From positions 1-64,000 of the forward strand of contig NZ_JYJG01000059.1 of assembly GCF_000955955.1 (NCBI RefSeq): DNA of 64,000 nucleotides, given 5' to 3'. The notes under the pieces were generated by a model. It searched no databases. It saw only the letters and a program-made list of their open reading frames with translations, and had not been told where the DNA came from. Origin of the DNA: Lentzea aerocolonigenes. Lineage in GTDB: Bacteria; Actinomycetota; Actinomycetes; Mycobacteriales; Pseudonocardiaceae. This document shows positions 45,537 through 52,683 of this stretch, in pieces (position 1 is the first letter of the stretch; each line of letters opens with the position of its first letter). A program made the position numbers and the translations under genes.

Positions 45537-46870
45537 GCCGCCGCCCCCAGCTCGGCCGGGTCGGGCGTGCCGAGACCGGTGGTCTCGTGCAGCGCGCGTT
45601 CCAGGATCGCGTCCAGCGTCGCGGCATCGGCGTGGGCGGGCAGCTCGTCGCGCACCGCCAGGCCGATCGGGCTGCGGTCGTCCTCGGCGATCGCGTCGGC
45701 CCGGATCGCCTCCCAGGTCGCCGCCATCACGCGCTCACGCTGGCGATCCTGCGGCGTGGCGTTGACGGTGCGGGCGCGCATCACCTCGCCGACCAGCTCC
45801 GGCAGCATCGAGACGGCCAGGCGCTTGCCCGCCCACAGCCGCAGACCCTCCGCGATGGCCGCGGGCTCGACCTGGTCGCGCAGCAGCCCGATCACCTCGC
45901 CGCGCAGCCGGTCGAGAACCTGCCGGGGCTGGCGTGGGCTGTGCAGGGTCACCAGACGCTCGGCTTCCTGGCGGCGCAGCTGCCGCACCGAAGACGCCTC
46001 GAGTACGCGATCCGGATCGGCGAGGGCGGCGGCATCGGCGGATTCCCCGGCGTCCGGCGCGGCCTCGCGTGTACGCGCGGGCGCGGGCGTGTCCGCGCTC
46101 GTGTGCGCAGGCGCAGGCGCGGGGACACCCACTGGAGTTTCAACCAACGAAAGACGAAGTTCTCCAGTCTCCATCTCCCTACTCCCTTCTCCCCGACCTC
46201 GCGGCGAAGGGTTCGCGGAAGGGTTCGGCGAGGGGTTCCCGGAAGGGTTCTCCGAACCGTTCGCCGCAGGTGCGGTCACGGTCGGCGGTGCCGTGTCGAG
46301 CGCGGGCGCCGAGCCGGTGGCGACCGTCCCGCCCGTGCTCGTGGCGGGCGCGGTTGGGGTGGGCGCGGTGCGGGTCGAGCCCCGTTGCGTCATCGCGGCC
46401 ATGACCGACGCGGGCAGCTCGCGCGCGCCCGCCTCCAGCTCGTCCGCGGCGACGGCCGGCGACGGCCCGGTGATCTCGACCGGCAACCGCCGCAGCTCGG
46501 ACGCCAGCGCACGGCGAAGAAGCGGGCTCTCGATCTCGAACGCGGACCGCAGCGCGGCCCGCAACACGTTGGGCTGCTTGAACAGCTTGTCCGAGCGGAT
46601 GAACGACCGGATCAGCAGCTCGTCCGTGTCGTGGTCCACCACGATGAAGCGGGCGGCGTCCAGCTCGGCCAGCGCCGCCCGGACGCTGTCGGTGTCCTGG
46701 TCCGGGTGCGCCTTGGCCCAGCGCTTCACCGAGACGGTGAGCTCACCGGAGTAGGACAGCTTGCGCTGCATGCACAACTGGACGTACACGAGCTTGGCGA
46801 GCGCGGACAGGGCGATGAAGTCCGGGTCATCCCACATGGACAGGTAGAAGCGGGCGTGGTCGCGTGCCAC
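45533..46870 (-). CDS. Phage replication initiator (winged-helix replisome organiser-like)
   Basis: A 445-residue protein. The N-terminal ~110 residues (ARDHARFYLSMWDDPDFIALSALAKLVYVQLCMQRKLSYSGELTVSVKRWAKAHPDQD) look like the winged-helix DNA-binding domain of phage replisome organisers. A long Pro/Ala/Ser linker follows, containing four [x]NPS tetrapeptides encoded by a 12-bp tandem repeat, then a helical C-terminal domain (EAERLVTLHSPRQPRQVLDRLRGEVIGLLRDQV). GTG 46870 has GGGGGA eight bases upstream. Phage initiators of this kind often contain the origin within their own gene. Confidence 0.65.
   Translation of the reverse strand: MARDHARFYLSMWDDPDFIALSALAKLVYVQLCMQRKLSYSGELTVSVKRWAKAHPDQDTDSVRAALAELDAARFIVVDHDTDELLIRSFIRSDKLFKQPNVLRAALRSAFEIESPLLRRALASELRRLPVEITGPSPAVAADELEAGARELPASVMAAMTQRGSTRTAPTPTAPATSTGGTVATGSAPALDTAPPTVTAPAANGSENPSGNPSPNPSANPSPRGRGEGSREMETGELRLSLVETPVGVPAPAPAHTSADTPAPARTREAAPDAGESADAAALADPDRVLEASSVRQLRRQEAERLVTLHSPRQPRQVLDRLRGEVIGLLRDQVEPAAIAEGLRLWAGKRLAVSMLPELVGEVMRARTVNATPQDRQRERVMAATWEAIRADAIAEDDRSPIGLAVRDELPAHADAATLDAILERALHETTGLGTPDPAELGAAA
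46206..46253. repeat. Four 12-bp tandem repeats inside the replication gene
   Basis: Four consecutive 12-base units, each containing GGGTTC at the same phase (46209, 46221, 46233, 46245): GAAGGGTTCGCG, GAAGGGTTCGGC, GAGGGGTTCCCG, GAAGGGTTCTCC. They encode repeated NPS tetrapeptides on the minus strand. Iterons inside an initiator gene are the arrangement of the lambda origin, so an origin is possible; a simple linker repeat is the alternative. Confidence 0.7.
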
Positions 46871-46956
46871 GGTTTCGTTCCCCCATAACAAGAATCACTG
46901 TGTGCGGACAGCACGAGATAGCCGCGCGACGGTGCGCGGCAACGAAGAAGAGAAGG

Positions 46957-47433
46957 TCAGGCGGCGGACTGCTCGGCGGTGCGAGCCGCTATCAGCGCGG
47001 GCGCGGCGAGATTGAGCGCGTAGATCGGCATCAACTTCCCCCCGTTCTTGCCCTTGCTGTCGGTCGAACGCACGTAACGGCCGGTCCGCACGAGGACATC
47101 AAGCGAGAGCATGCGGCGCACGGTCACACCGACCATCGGCGGCGCCACCCACGCCGGAATCCGCGCACGCCAACGGTTCGACGTCGTCTCACGGAACGGG
47201 TCCGCCAACGCGTCGTTGACGATGACGGCCGTCACCGCGCACACAGCTCCGCGGTTGCGTGGCTCGGCGGCCAGGAGTGCGGCGATCTGCTCGATGGTCG
47301 TGCCGTAGTCCAGCGGCAGGCCGATCAGGTGCTCGGCGATCTCAGCGGCGAGATCACCCAGCACGGCCGGGGCATCCCCAGAGCGAGCCCGACCGATCCC
47401 CCGAGACCGGTCGGACTTCCTCCGGGTGCTCAC
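46957..47433 (-). CDS. Early phage protein, possible winged helix
   Basis: A 158-residue protein. RARSGDAPAVLGDLAAEIAEHLIGLPLDYGTTIEQIAALLAAEPRNRGAVCAVTAVIVND is a helix-rich section that could be a winged helix, followed by VGVTVRRMLSLDVLVRTGRYVRSTDSKGKNGG, a beta-hairpin-like part. Its GTG overlaps the stop of the first early gene (GTGA). Function unknown; a regulatory or replication role is likely from position. Confidence 0.5.
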   Translation of the reverse strand: MSTRRKSDRSRGIGRARSGDAPAVLGDLAAEIAEHLIGLPLDYGTTIEQIAALLAAEPRNRGAVCAVTAVIVNDALADPFRETTSNRWRARIPAWVAPPMVGVTVRRMLSLDVLVRTGRYVRSTDSKGKNGGKLMPIYALNLAAPALIAARTAEQSAA

Positions 47434-47753
47434 GCGGCAGGCAGCAACTTGAACTTGCGCACCGGCACGATGTCCTCGCACATGCGCGCGACATCCGGGA
47501 ACCTCTCCTGAACCAGCTTCGGCGAGGTGAACACCCGCGAATCGTTGGTGTACTCGACCACGGCCAACCCGTTGATCGTGCCCGTCACCAGCTCGCCCAG
47601 GCGCTCCTTCAACTGGGAGCGCAGCTCTTCCTTGACCTTGCTCTGACTCTTGATCGACTCTTCGACGATCCGCAGCAGCTCGACGGTCTGGGCCAGGTCG
47701 TCCAGCGCGACCGAGCCAGCAGCGGACACAGTGGTGCTGTTCTTCGTAGACAT
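47430..47753 (-). CDS. First early gene, small helical protein
   Basis: A 107-residue protein: an N-terminal helical coiled-coil-like part (VALDDLAQTVELLRIVEESIKSQSKVKEELRSQLKERLGELV) and a C-terminal GLAVVEYTNDSRVFTSPKLVQERFPDVARMCEDIVPVRKFKLLPA. The latter resembles the C-terminal segment of phage exonuclease/YqaJ-type recombination proteins (substrate-strand and RRF-like end), here without the nuclease core. It is the first gene of the leftward transcript. Confidence 0.5.
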   Translation of the reverse strand: MSTKNSTTVSAAGSVALDDLAQTVELLRIVEESIKSQSKVKEELRSQLKERLGELVTGTINGLAVVEYTNDSRVFTSPKLVQERFPDVARMCEDIVPVRKFKLLPAA

Positions 47754-47812
47754 TGCGGAGGCCGCCCCCAGCGGCCATAAAGCGATTGCGGATTCGGTCA
47801 GCGGGACTTATC

Positions 47813-47838
47813 CGCCGGATACCCGCAGGTATCCGGCG
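47813..47838. promoter_or_regulatory. 11-bp perfect inverted repeat upstream of early genes
   Basis: CGCCGGATACC and its exact complement GGTATCCGGCG are separated by CGCA. The position, 60 bases upstream of the first leftward early gene, suits an operator for a lysogeny repressor. It could instead be an RNA hairpin. Confidence 0.45.
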
Positions 47839-48151
47839 AACATTATCTCCGCCAGCCAAACCGACAACATCGCTTCCTCCGCTCGTGAGCCGCGCCGACG
47901 ACGACGCCTCTTCCTCATGAGCCCCCCAGGCCCTCACGCCGCCCACCCCCTGGGCGGCTGACGATCATTCCAACATGCCCGCTGCTTGTTGATCTGTCAA
48001 GCGAAACGCGCTGGTCACCGTCGGTACAGTGATCAACACCGCAACGTGAGGAGCATGATCTACTTGATTCGGGACCGAATAGTGACATTGTGTCCTGAAT
48101 GGACGAACGTGAATACTTGCGTCCGCGGAAGTAATCGCATTCAGGTTGCCC

Positions 48152-48174
48152 TGATGCGTGCGTGATACGCATCA
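48152..48174. promoter_or_regulatory. Palindrome TGATGCGT/ACGCATCA upstream of the lasso genes
   Basis: An eight-base inverted repeat with a seven-base spacer. The core TGATGCG...CGCATCAC also occurs at 38265-38283 inside the prophage, which suggests a common regulator or that this stretch is still phage DNA. Confidence 0.4.
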
Positions 48175-48282
48175 CGTCGATTGTATTGAATTCGTATGTA
48201 TCTAATTGCGTTCGGTTGCGAATGATGTGAGTGCGGCGAGGCGTGTAGTTGCGCGCGGTCTAGCGCGCAGGCGTCGCCGGGT

Positions 48283-48354
48283 GGATCTTGCTGGCCCAAA
48301 CGGGTTACATGCGGGCTCGCGGGTTGCGCTCCTGAGGGAGCTTCGCCAAGATCC
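48283..48354 (+). promoter_or_regulatory. Structured 5' leader of the lasso transcript
   Basis: GGATCTTG (48283-48290) pairs exactly with CAAGATCC (48347-48354), closing a 72-base element 32 bases before the precursor start. Inside it are CCC-AAAC-GGG (48295-48304) and GCTCC-TGAG-GGAGC (48328-48341) hairpins. A multi-stem RNA of this size just upstream of a peptide gene could regulate transcription or translation, or stabilise the message. Confidence 0.45.
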
Positions 48355-48386
48355 GTCGTGGGTGAGCGCACGGGGAAGGAATGGCC

Positions 48387-48533
48387 ATGTCGGCCGGTAC
48401 TTGGACCCCGAGCGGGTCTGTTAGCAACGAGAAGTACGAGAAGCCCTCGATCACCGAGGCTGGTGGGGTTGTCGCCTTGACCAACGGGTCTGGCGCGGAC
48501 GACACCGCCGACATGAACAAGTACTACTACTGA
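48387..48533 (+). CDS. Lasso peptide precursor
   Basis: A 48-residue precursor. The leader has the RRE-binding pattern YxxPxI/LxxxG (Y17, P20, I22, G26) and the required Thr at the second-last leader position (T32). Cleavage after N33 gives the core GSGADDTADMNKYYY. Gly1 can form the isopeptide with Asp9, making a nine-residue ring, and Tyr13-15 are bulky tail plugs. Asp6-Thr7-Ala8-Asp9 is the DTAD motif of lasso peptides that become aspartimides through a PIMT homologue. ATG 48387 is preferred over ATG 48381 because GGAAGGA ends six bases before it. It is followed at 48546 by the cyclase gene. Confidence 0.9.
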   Translation: MSAGTWTPSGSVSNEKYEKPSITEAGGVVALTNGSGADDTADMNKYYY

Positions 48534-48545
48534 TCGACCGTCGTC

Positions 48546-50396
48546 GTGCGGTGGTTGGCGGGTCCCGCCGACCGTAGCTTTCACCGCACCGCAGCAGTGG
48601 AAGGTCCAGACTGGTCCGTTGTGGACGCTGCGTGGTTGCAGCTGTCGCACGGCCAGTCTGGCCCTGCTGATCAGGTTCGCAGGGTCGATGCGCCGAACTG
48701 TCGGCTGATGGTGCTCGGCTACTGCGGCGCAACTGATGCCGAACTGGCGAGTGTGGCGCGCCGAGTCGGCAGAGGCGAACTTGATGCACTGTCAGGTGTG
48801 GGTGGTAGCTGCGTGTTGATCGCAGTGGGACCGGATGATGCGTTCGTGATCGGCGATCTCGCCGGTCAGCGTGTGGTGTTCTACACGCACACCCTTGATG
48901 GTGACTTGCTGCTCGGATCGCATGCGAGTCATCTCGCCGAATCAACAGGGAAGGTCGTCGCTCCTGACTGGCTCGCGGCATACCTGACGGTGCCAAGGGC
49001 TTCCGACTTGTGGTGGACGGGGTCTCCGTGGCGTGGGGTTCATGCCCTCCGGCCAGGTTGGGCTCTTCGCGCGTCGCGGACGGGGAAGGTCGAGGCCTCG
49101 CCGTTGGTGAACCTCGACGAGCCGCTATCCGATCTGCATACGGCTGGCGCTGGCTTGGCCTTGGCTCTCCGCCATGCGGTCGCTGACAGGGTCAGTGGGG
49201 CTGAGCGTCCCACTGCTGACCTCAGCGGTGGTCTAGATTCGTCAACGCTGGCTGTTCTCGCTGCCAGGGCGACACCTTCCGGACTGTCGGCCATCACGCT
49301 GGAGGCCGCGGGCGTCGAAGACTCCGCGTTGGCGACGAGTATCGCTGAGACCGTTCCTGGACTGCGTCATCTTCGATGGTCCATTCCCGACAGTGTGTTG
49401 CCGTACTCGGATCTGGACGCAGTACTGGTGCCCGATGAGCCAACGACGTTCGCGGCGAACGCCGCACGGACAACGTGGTGGTTGCGACGGATCGCGGGCC
49501 TGAAATCGGACGTGCACCTGAGCGGCGAGGGCGGGGACGCGGTGCTGATGGCCCTTCCGTCGTATCTCGGTGATCTTGCGTCTCGGTCTGTTCGCCAGTT
49601 GTGGAGCCACGCGCTCGGCTGGGCGAAGCTCCGCAACCTGCCTTCGCATGCGTTGGTCAGGGCTGGGCTCGCGCTTCGGGGTACCAGCTACTCGGATGCC
49701 CTTCGGACACTCGCAGTTCAGTTGGTGACCAGTGAATCCACACCGAGGGGATGGGCCACGTTGGTGACGTGGCTGGGCTCCAGTAGGACGGTGGATTGGC
49801 TGACTCCCGAAGCTCGTGCGCTCGTGGCGTCGAAGCTGCACGAGTACGCGGGCGTTGCCGTTGGTCCAGTTGTGCCAGGCAGATTCGGCATCGGTGACTC
49901 CACGAGTTGGCTGTCACTGATCGGATTCGGTCGCGGCCAACGGTTGTACGCCGACACAGCCGCCAGGCTGGGAGTGAATCACCACGCGCCTTACCTGGAC
50001 AACGAGGTGATCCGGTCGTGCTGGTCGGCTGCGGCTTGGATCAGAACAACACCCGAGCGGGCGAAACCGCTCTTGGCTGAGGCGGTGGCGGACCTCGTTC
50101 CGGCATCCTTGGTACAACGCACCACCAAGGGGGACTACTCCGGTTTGGCGTACCGGGGTCTGAAACGCAACGCAGACTTCCTGCACGACTTGTTCACTAA
50201 CTCTGAGCTCGCGGCCTGCGGGCTGGTCGACGAAGAAGCTGTTCGATGGACGATTGACACCGGCGTTGCTGGGCTTTCGATTCCACTCGGTGCGTTCGAC
50301 GAGCTTGTCAGCACGGAGCTTTGGCTGCGCGCGCAGCGCAGCCGTCCGGCAAGTCAACCGCGTCCGAAGGAGGGGCATCTTGCGCGTACTCGTTGA
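48546..50396 (+). CDS. Lasso cyclase (asparagine-synthetase-like, C protein)
   Basis: A 616-residue ATP-dependent macrolactam synthetase of the asparagine-synthase family. The N-terminal half is a degenerate glutamine-amidotransferase-like domain, and the synthetase half has the pyrophosphatase loop ADLSGGLDSSTLAVLAARA (S227-S233) and HLSGEGGDAVLMALP. NHHAPYLDNEVIRSCWS and VQRTTKGDYS near the end are typical. It adenylates Asp9 of the core so that Gly1 can attack. The GTG start lies 12 bases after the precursor stop. The 3' end overlaps the B1 gene. Confidence 0.93.
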   Translation: MRWLAGPADRSFHRTAAVEGPDWSVVDAAWLQLSHGQSGPADQVRRVDAPNCRLMVLGYCGATDAELASVARRVGRGELDALSGVGGSCVLIAVGPDDAFVIGDLAGQRVVFYTHTLDGDLLLGSHASHLAESTGKVVAPDWLAAYLTVPRASDLWWTGSPWRGVHALRPGWALRASRTGKVEASPLVNLDEPLSDLHTAGAGLALALRHAVADRVSGAERPTADLSGGLDSSTLAVLAARATPSGLSAITLEAAGVEDSALATSIAETVPGLRHLRWSIPDSVLPYSDLDAVLVPDEPTTFAANAARTTWWLRRIAGLKSDVHLSGEGGDAVLMALPSYLGDLASRSVRQLWSHALGWAKLRNLPSHALVRAGLALRGTSYSDALRTLAVQLVTSESTPRGWATLVTWLGSSRTVDWLTPEARALVASKLHEYAGVAVGPVVPGRFGIGDSTSWLSLIGFGRGQRLYADTAARLGVNHHAPYLDNEVIRSCWSAAAWIRTTPERAKPLLAEAVADLVPASLVQRTTKGDYSGLAYRGLKRNADFLHDLFTNSELAACGLVDEEAVRWTIDTGVAGLSIPLGAFDELVSTELWLRAQRSRPASQPRPKEGHLARTR

Positions 50397-50649
50397 GCCT
50401 GGCGTATCGAGCACCATCCTCGATGACGGCAGTTTCGCGGTGATGTCCGAACGAACCGGCAAGATGCACCTCGGCAACTCCACGACGTCGGCGATGTGGT
50501 CAGCGCTCGTGGACCACGACGGCGAGACCGAGCGCGCGGTGGCAGCGGTCGCCGCGTTCTACGGCGTCGACCCCGACGAGGTGAAGACGGATCTCGAACA
50601 CCTCGTCGGAGAGCTAACCCAGATCCAGCTCGTCAGGACCAAACCATGA
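50380..50649 (+). CDS. Lasso RRE protein (B1, PqqD-like)
   Basis: An 89-residue PqqD-family protein that binds the leader peptide and delivers it to the protease and cyclase. The sequence (VSSTILDDGSFAVMSERTGKMHLGNSTTSAMWSALVDHDGETERAVAAVAAFYGVDPDEVKTDLEHLVGELTQIQLV) has the usual winged-helix pattern. The TTG start at 50380 is chosen because GAAGGAGG lies six bases upstream; the longer frame to 50254 runs inside the cyclase gene. It overlaps cyclase by 17 bases and B2 by ATGA. Confidence 0.92.
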   Translation: MRVLVEPGVSSTILDDGSFAVMSERTGKMHLGNSTTSAMWSALVDHDGETERAVAAVAAFYGVDPDEVKTDLEHLVGELTQIQLVRTKP

Positions 50650-51095
50650 GCACGCCTATGGCAACCGGTGCGCCTGAACGACCGGCTTTGGCAGGCACGT
50701 TGGCCGGTGCCTGTTGCGCACTGATCGTGGGGCTGGCCCTTCGTTGCCTTCCGCTGAAGTACGTGACCGCAGTGGCGCGGTGGCTTTCCGCATGGGCAAA
50801 ACGCCCTGCTGCTGTGAACGAGGCTGAACGTGTCCTCAGGTGGATCGACTCCGGGAGCAGGCTGATCCCGTTTCGTGTGGCCTGCCTGGAACGGTCGCTT
50901 GTCGCGTTGCTACTGCTGTCACTCCGGCGACGAGGTGTCATCTGGCGTATGGGAGTACGGACACCCCCATTCGCCTCCCACGCCTGGATCTGCGATCTGG
51001 ACGGCCAGCCCATCGGCGAAGCCGACTCCACCGCGGACTACCGCACGATGCTCGAAATCTCACCTCTAACAGAACTGAAACGGAGAAGCTCGTGA
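50646..51095 (+). CDS. Lasso leader peptidase (B2, transglutaminase-like)
   Basis: A 149-residue cysteine protease that removes the leader. Cys80 in PFRVACLERSLVALLLLSLRR and His112 in FASHAWICDLDGQPIGE form the catalytic pair, with an acidic residue shortly after (D117 or D119). Split B1/B2 proteins are normal for actinobacterial lasso clusters. ATG 50646 overlaps the B1 stop and the stop overlaps the methyltransferase start (GTGA), showing tight coupling. Confidence 0.92.
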   Translation: MSTPMATGAPERPALAGTLAGACCALIVGLALRCLPLKYVTAVARWLSAWAKRPAAVNEAERVLRWIDSGSRLIPFRVACLERSLVALLLLSLRRRGVIWRMGVRTPPFASHAWICDLDGQPIGEADSTADYRTMLEISPLTELKRRSS

Positions 51096-52108
51096 GCGAC
51101 ATCGTCACGGCGGCTGCCGCCGCCGTCGACTACGACACCTGGGTTCGAACGGACGAGGGGGGCACTATTCCCCAGAGTTCGGCCGATGACCGGATTCAAA
51201 GCATGCTCGGCATGCTGGACCTGAAGCCGGGCGCGCAGGTGCTGGAGGTCGGAACCGGCTCGGGTTACTCCGGCGCGTTGCTGAGCAACGCCGTCGGCGA
51301 GTCCGGGCACGTCGTCTCGATCGACATCGACGCGGGGTTGGTCGATCGCGCACGCCAGCTCCACAAGCGGGCTAACAACACGAACATCGAGGTGCACGCC
51401 GCCGACGGCTTCGCGGGCTGGGTGCCCGGCGCGCCTTTCGATCGGATCGTGGCGTGGACGACGCCCCACGTGCTTCCTGCACCGTGGATCGAGCAGGCCG
51501 CGGCCGGCGCGGTGATCGTGTCACCGGTGAAGCTCGCGAACGTCGCATCGGCCAACGCGTTGATCCGCTGCGTCGTCGGCGACACGATCGAGGCCGGCGA
51601 GTTCCACCCCGGCAGCTTCATCGAGATGGCGCCCGAGGTGATCACCGAACTCGGGTTGCCCGTCCGCTACGTGAACGCGTCCCTTCTGGTCGACGGCGGT
51701 CCGCCGTGGTGGATCAGCGCGGAGGTGCTACACGAGCAGCCGCAAGACGTCGCTGACCGGCTGCTCGACCAGGTTCGCGGAGCCGCGCCGCGAGACGGGT
51801 TCCTGCCTGTGGACACCGAGGCGAGGTGGGCGTTCAACGCGTTCGTTCTCGCACGCACCGACGCTCCGGCGAGCCTCGGCGGTCCGATCGGCTGGGGCAT
51901 CGGTGTGGGCACGCAGAACAGCATTGCGGTGGTGCTGCCGAACGGCGCGGCTCTCTCCGCCGGAACGGATGAGGCCTACGACATGCTCGCCGAGCTGGTC
52001 GATGAGTGGCACGAGCTCGGCGAGCCACGGCACGATCGTCTTGAGCCGACGTTCGCGAAGGCTGAGGACGGCTGGCAGGTTCGCGCACGGCTGCGCGTGA
52101 CTGACTGA
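51092..52108 (+). CDS. PIMT-like O-methyltransferase of the lasso cluster
   Basis: A 338-residue homologue of protein L-isoaspartyl O-methyltransferase with an added C-terminal domain. The SAM motif I is VLEVGTGSGYSGALLS (about residues 50-65), with SSADDRIQSMLGMLDLKPG before it and a post-motif GGTIPQSS typical of PIMT. In known clusters of this kind the enzyme methylates the ring Asp before Thr, and the ester then closes to a stable aspartimide. About 130 extra C-terminal residues (PWWISAEVLHEQPQDVADRLLDQ...GWGIGVGTQNSIAVVLPNG) are probably used for lasso recognition. Confidence 0.92.
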   Translation: MSDIVTAAAAAVDYDTWVRTDEGGTIPQSSADDRIQSMLGMLDLKPGAQVLEVGTGSGYSGALLSNAVGESGHVVSIDIDAGLVDRARQLHKRANNTNIEVHAADGFAGWVPGAPFDRIVAWTTPHVLPAPWIEQAAAGAVIVSPVKLANVASANALIRCVVGDTIEAGEFHPGSFIEMAPEVITELGLPVRYVNASLLVDGGPPWWISAEVLHEQPQDVADRLLDQVRGAAPRDGFLPVDTEARWAFNAFVLARTDAPASLGGPIGWGIGVGTQNSIAVVLPNGAALSAGTDEAYDMLAELVDEWHELGEPRHDRLEPTFAKAEDGWQVRARLRVTD

Positions 52109-52126
52109 CCTAACTGGACAGAATGA

Positions 52127-52162
52127 AACGGCGGGACCGGACAACTGTCTGGTCCCGCCGTT
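52127..52162 (+). terminator. Terminator of the lasso operon
   Basis: A 12-bp stem AACGGCGGGACC/GGTCCCGCCGTT closes over an inner GGACA/TGTCT pairing, starting 19 bases after the methyltransferase stop. It is followed by CCCCCTC and marks the end of the five-gene operon. Confidence 0.85.
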
Positions 52163-52256
52163 CCCCCTCATCAGGTGCGGCGGTTTGGGTGAGCGCACAT
52201 ATGGATGTGTGCTGCCGCAGCCCCGGAGGTCTTTGGGTGTGGCACTTGCTCGATCA

Positions 52257-52544
52257 CTAGGGATCGAGCGTTGCGTGCCGTCCGCGCTCGGGCATGAGCA
52301 CTGCGATCACTTCTGGAAGGGAGCCGGTCGCCCCTGCGATACGGCTCGGTCCGCTCAAGCTGTCGAGCAGTCGACTCCATACCGCTCGTCCGTCATTCCA
52401 GACCTGCACGATGTCCAGGTAGCCGCCGCGCATGAACCGCGTGAGGTGCCATCCGACGACCTGTCCGGACTCCTCGCTGACGAGCGGCAGCCGCCTGAAG
52501 CCGCCCTTCGTGTGCATGCGCTCGACTATGTCTCCGGTCTCCAT
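52257..52544 (-). CDS. Small unrecognised protein
   Basis: A 95-residue protein (METGDIVERMHTKGGFRRLPLVSEESGQVVGWHLTRFMRGGYLDIVQVWNDGRAVWSRLLD). The ATG at 52544 follows a GGAGATC site. The beta-rich start could be a small barrel. It lies downstream of the primase/polymerase-like gene on the same strand, and a CTCGATC/GATCGAG hairpin surrounds its stop codon. Function unknown. Confidence 0.5.
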   Translation of the reverse strand: METGDIVERMHTKGGFRRLPLVSEESGQVVGWHLTRFMRGGYLDIVQVWNDGRAVWSRLLDSLSGPSRIAGATGSLPEVIAVLMPERGRHATLDP

Positions 52545-52683
52545 CGGTGATCTCCGTGCTGTTGGTCGAGCCAGGACGTGCACCGCGTCGTTGCAGGCGC
52601 ACGCCCTGGCCCGTGACACCCGGCTGCTGTCGGGGGTGCAGTCGGGTGGGTCGATTTGGGGCCAGCCGTTCGGCACCCACGGG

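Larger units (their letters stand above)
13804..48050. mobile_element. Prophage next to tRNA-Ala (siphovirus type; right end approximate)
   Basis: About 34 kb of minus-strand phage genes lies between the tRNA and the lasso cluster: early and replication genes, HNH, small and large terminase, portal, capsid, connectors, tail, frameshifted tail chaperone, tape measure, lysis genes and a serine integrase. The left boundary is set by the integrase frame entering the tRNA. The right boundary must be upstream of the first early gene (47753) and is placed only roughly in the 47754-48282 non-coding stretch, because no direct repeat of the tRNA end could be found by eye. All structural modules appear intact, so it may be inducible. 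Confidence 0.9.
47754..48282. other. Prophage right-end region, non-coding, with palindromes
   Basis: No convincing gene in about 530 bases, which are AT-richer than the surroundings in 47990-48240. It must contain the early phage promoter, the right attachment junction and the promoter of the lasso cluster. Two palindromes stand out: CGCCGGATACC-CGCA-GGTATCCGGCG at 47813-47838, about 60 bases upstream of the first early gene, and TGATGCGT...ACGCATCA at 48152-48174. The junction itself was not identified. Confidence 0.6.

Noticed and set aside
47754..48386. A direct repeat of the tRNA-Ala 3' end marking attR
   Set aside because: No stretch longer than about six bases matching 13804-13870 was found by eye. 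Serine integrases may leave only a 2-3 base core, so the end stays undefined.
48546..50396. Housekeeping asparagine synthetase
   Set aside because: The N-terminal glutaminase half is degenerate, and the gene is embedded between a lasso precursor and RRE/protease genes.
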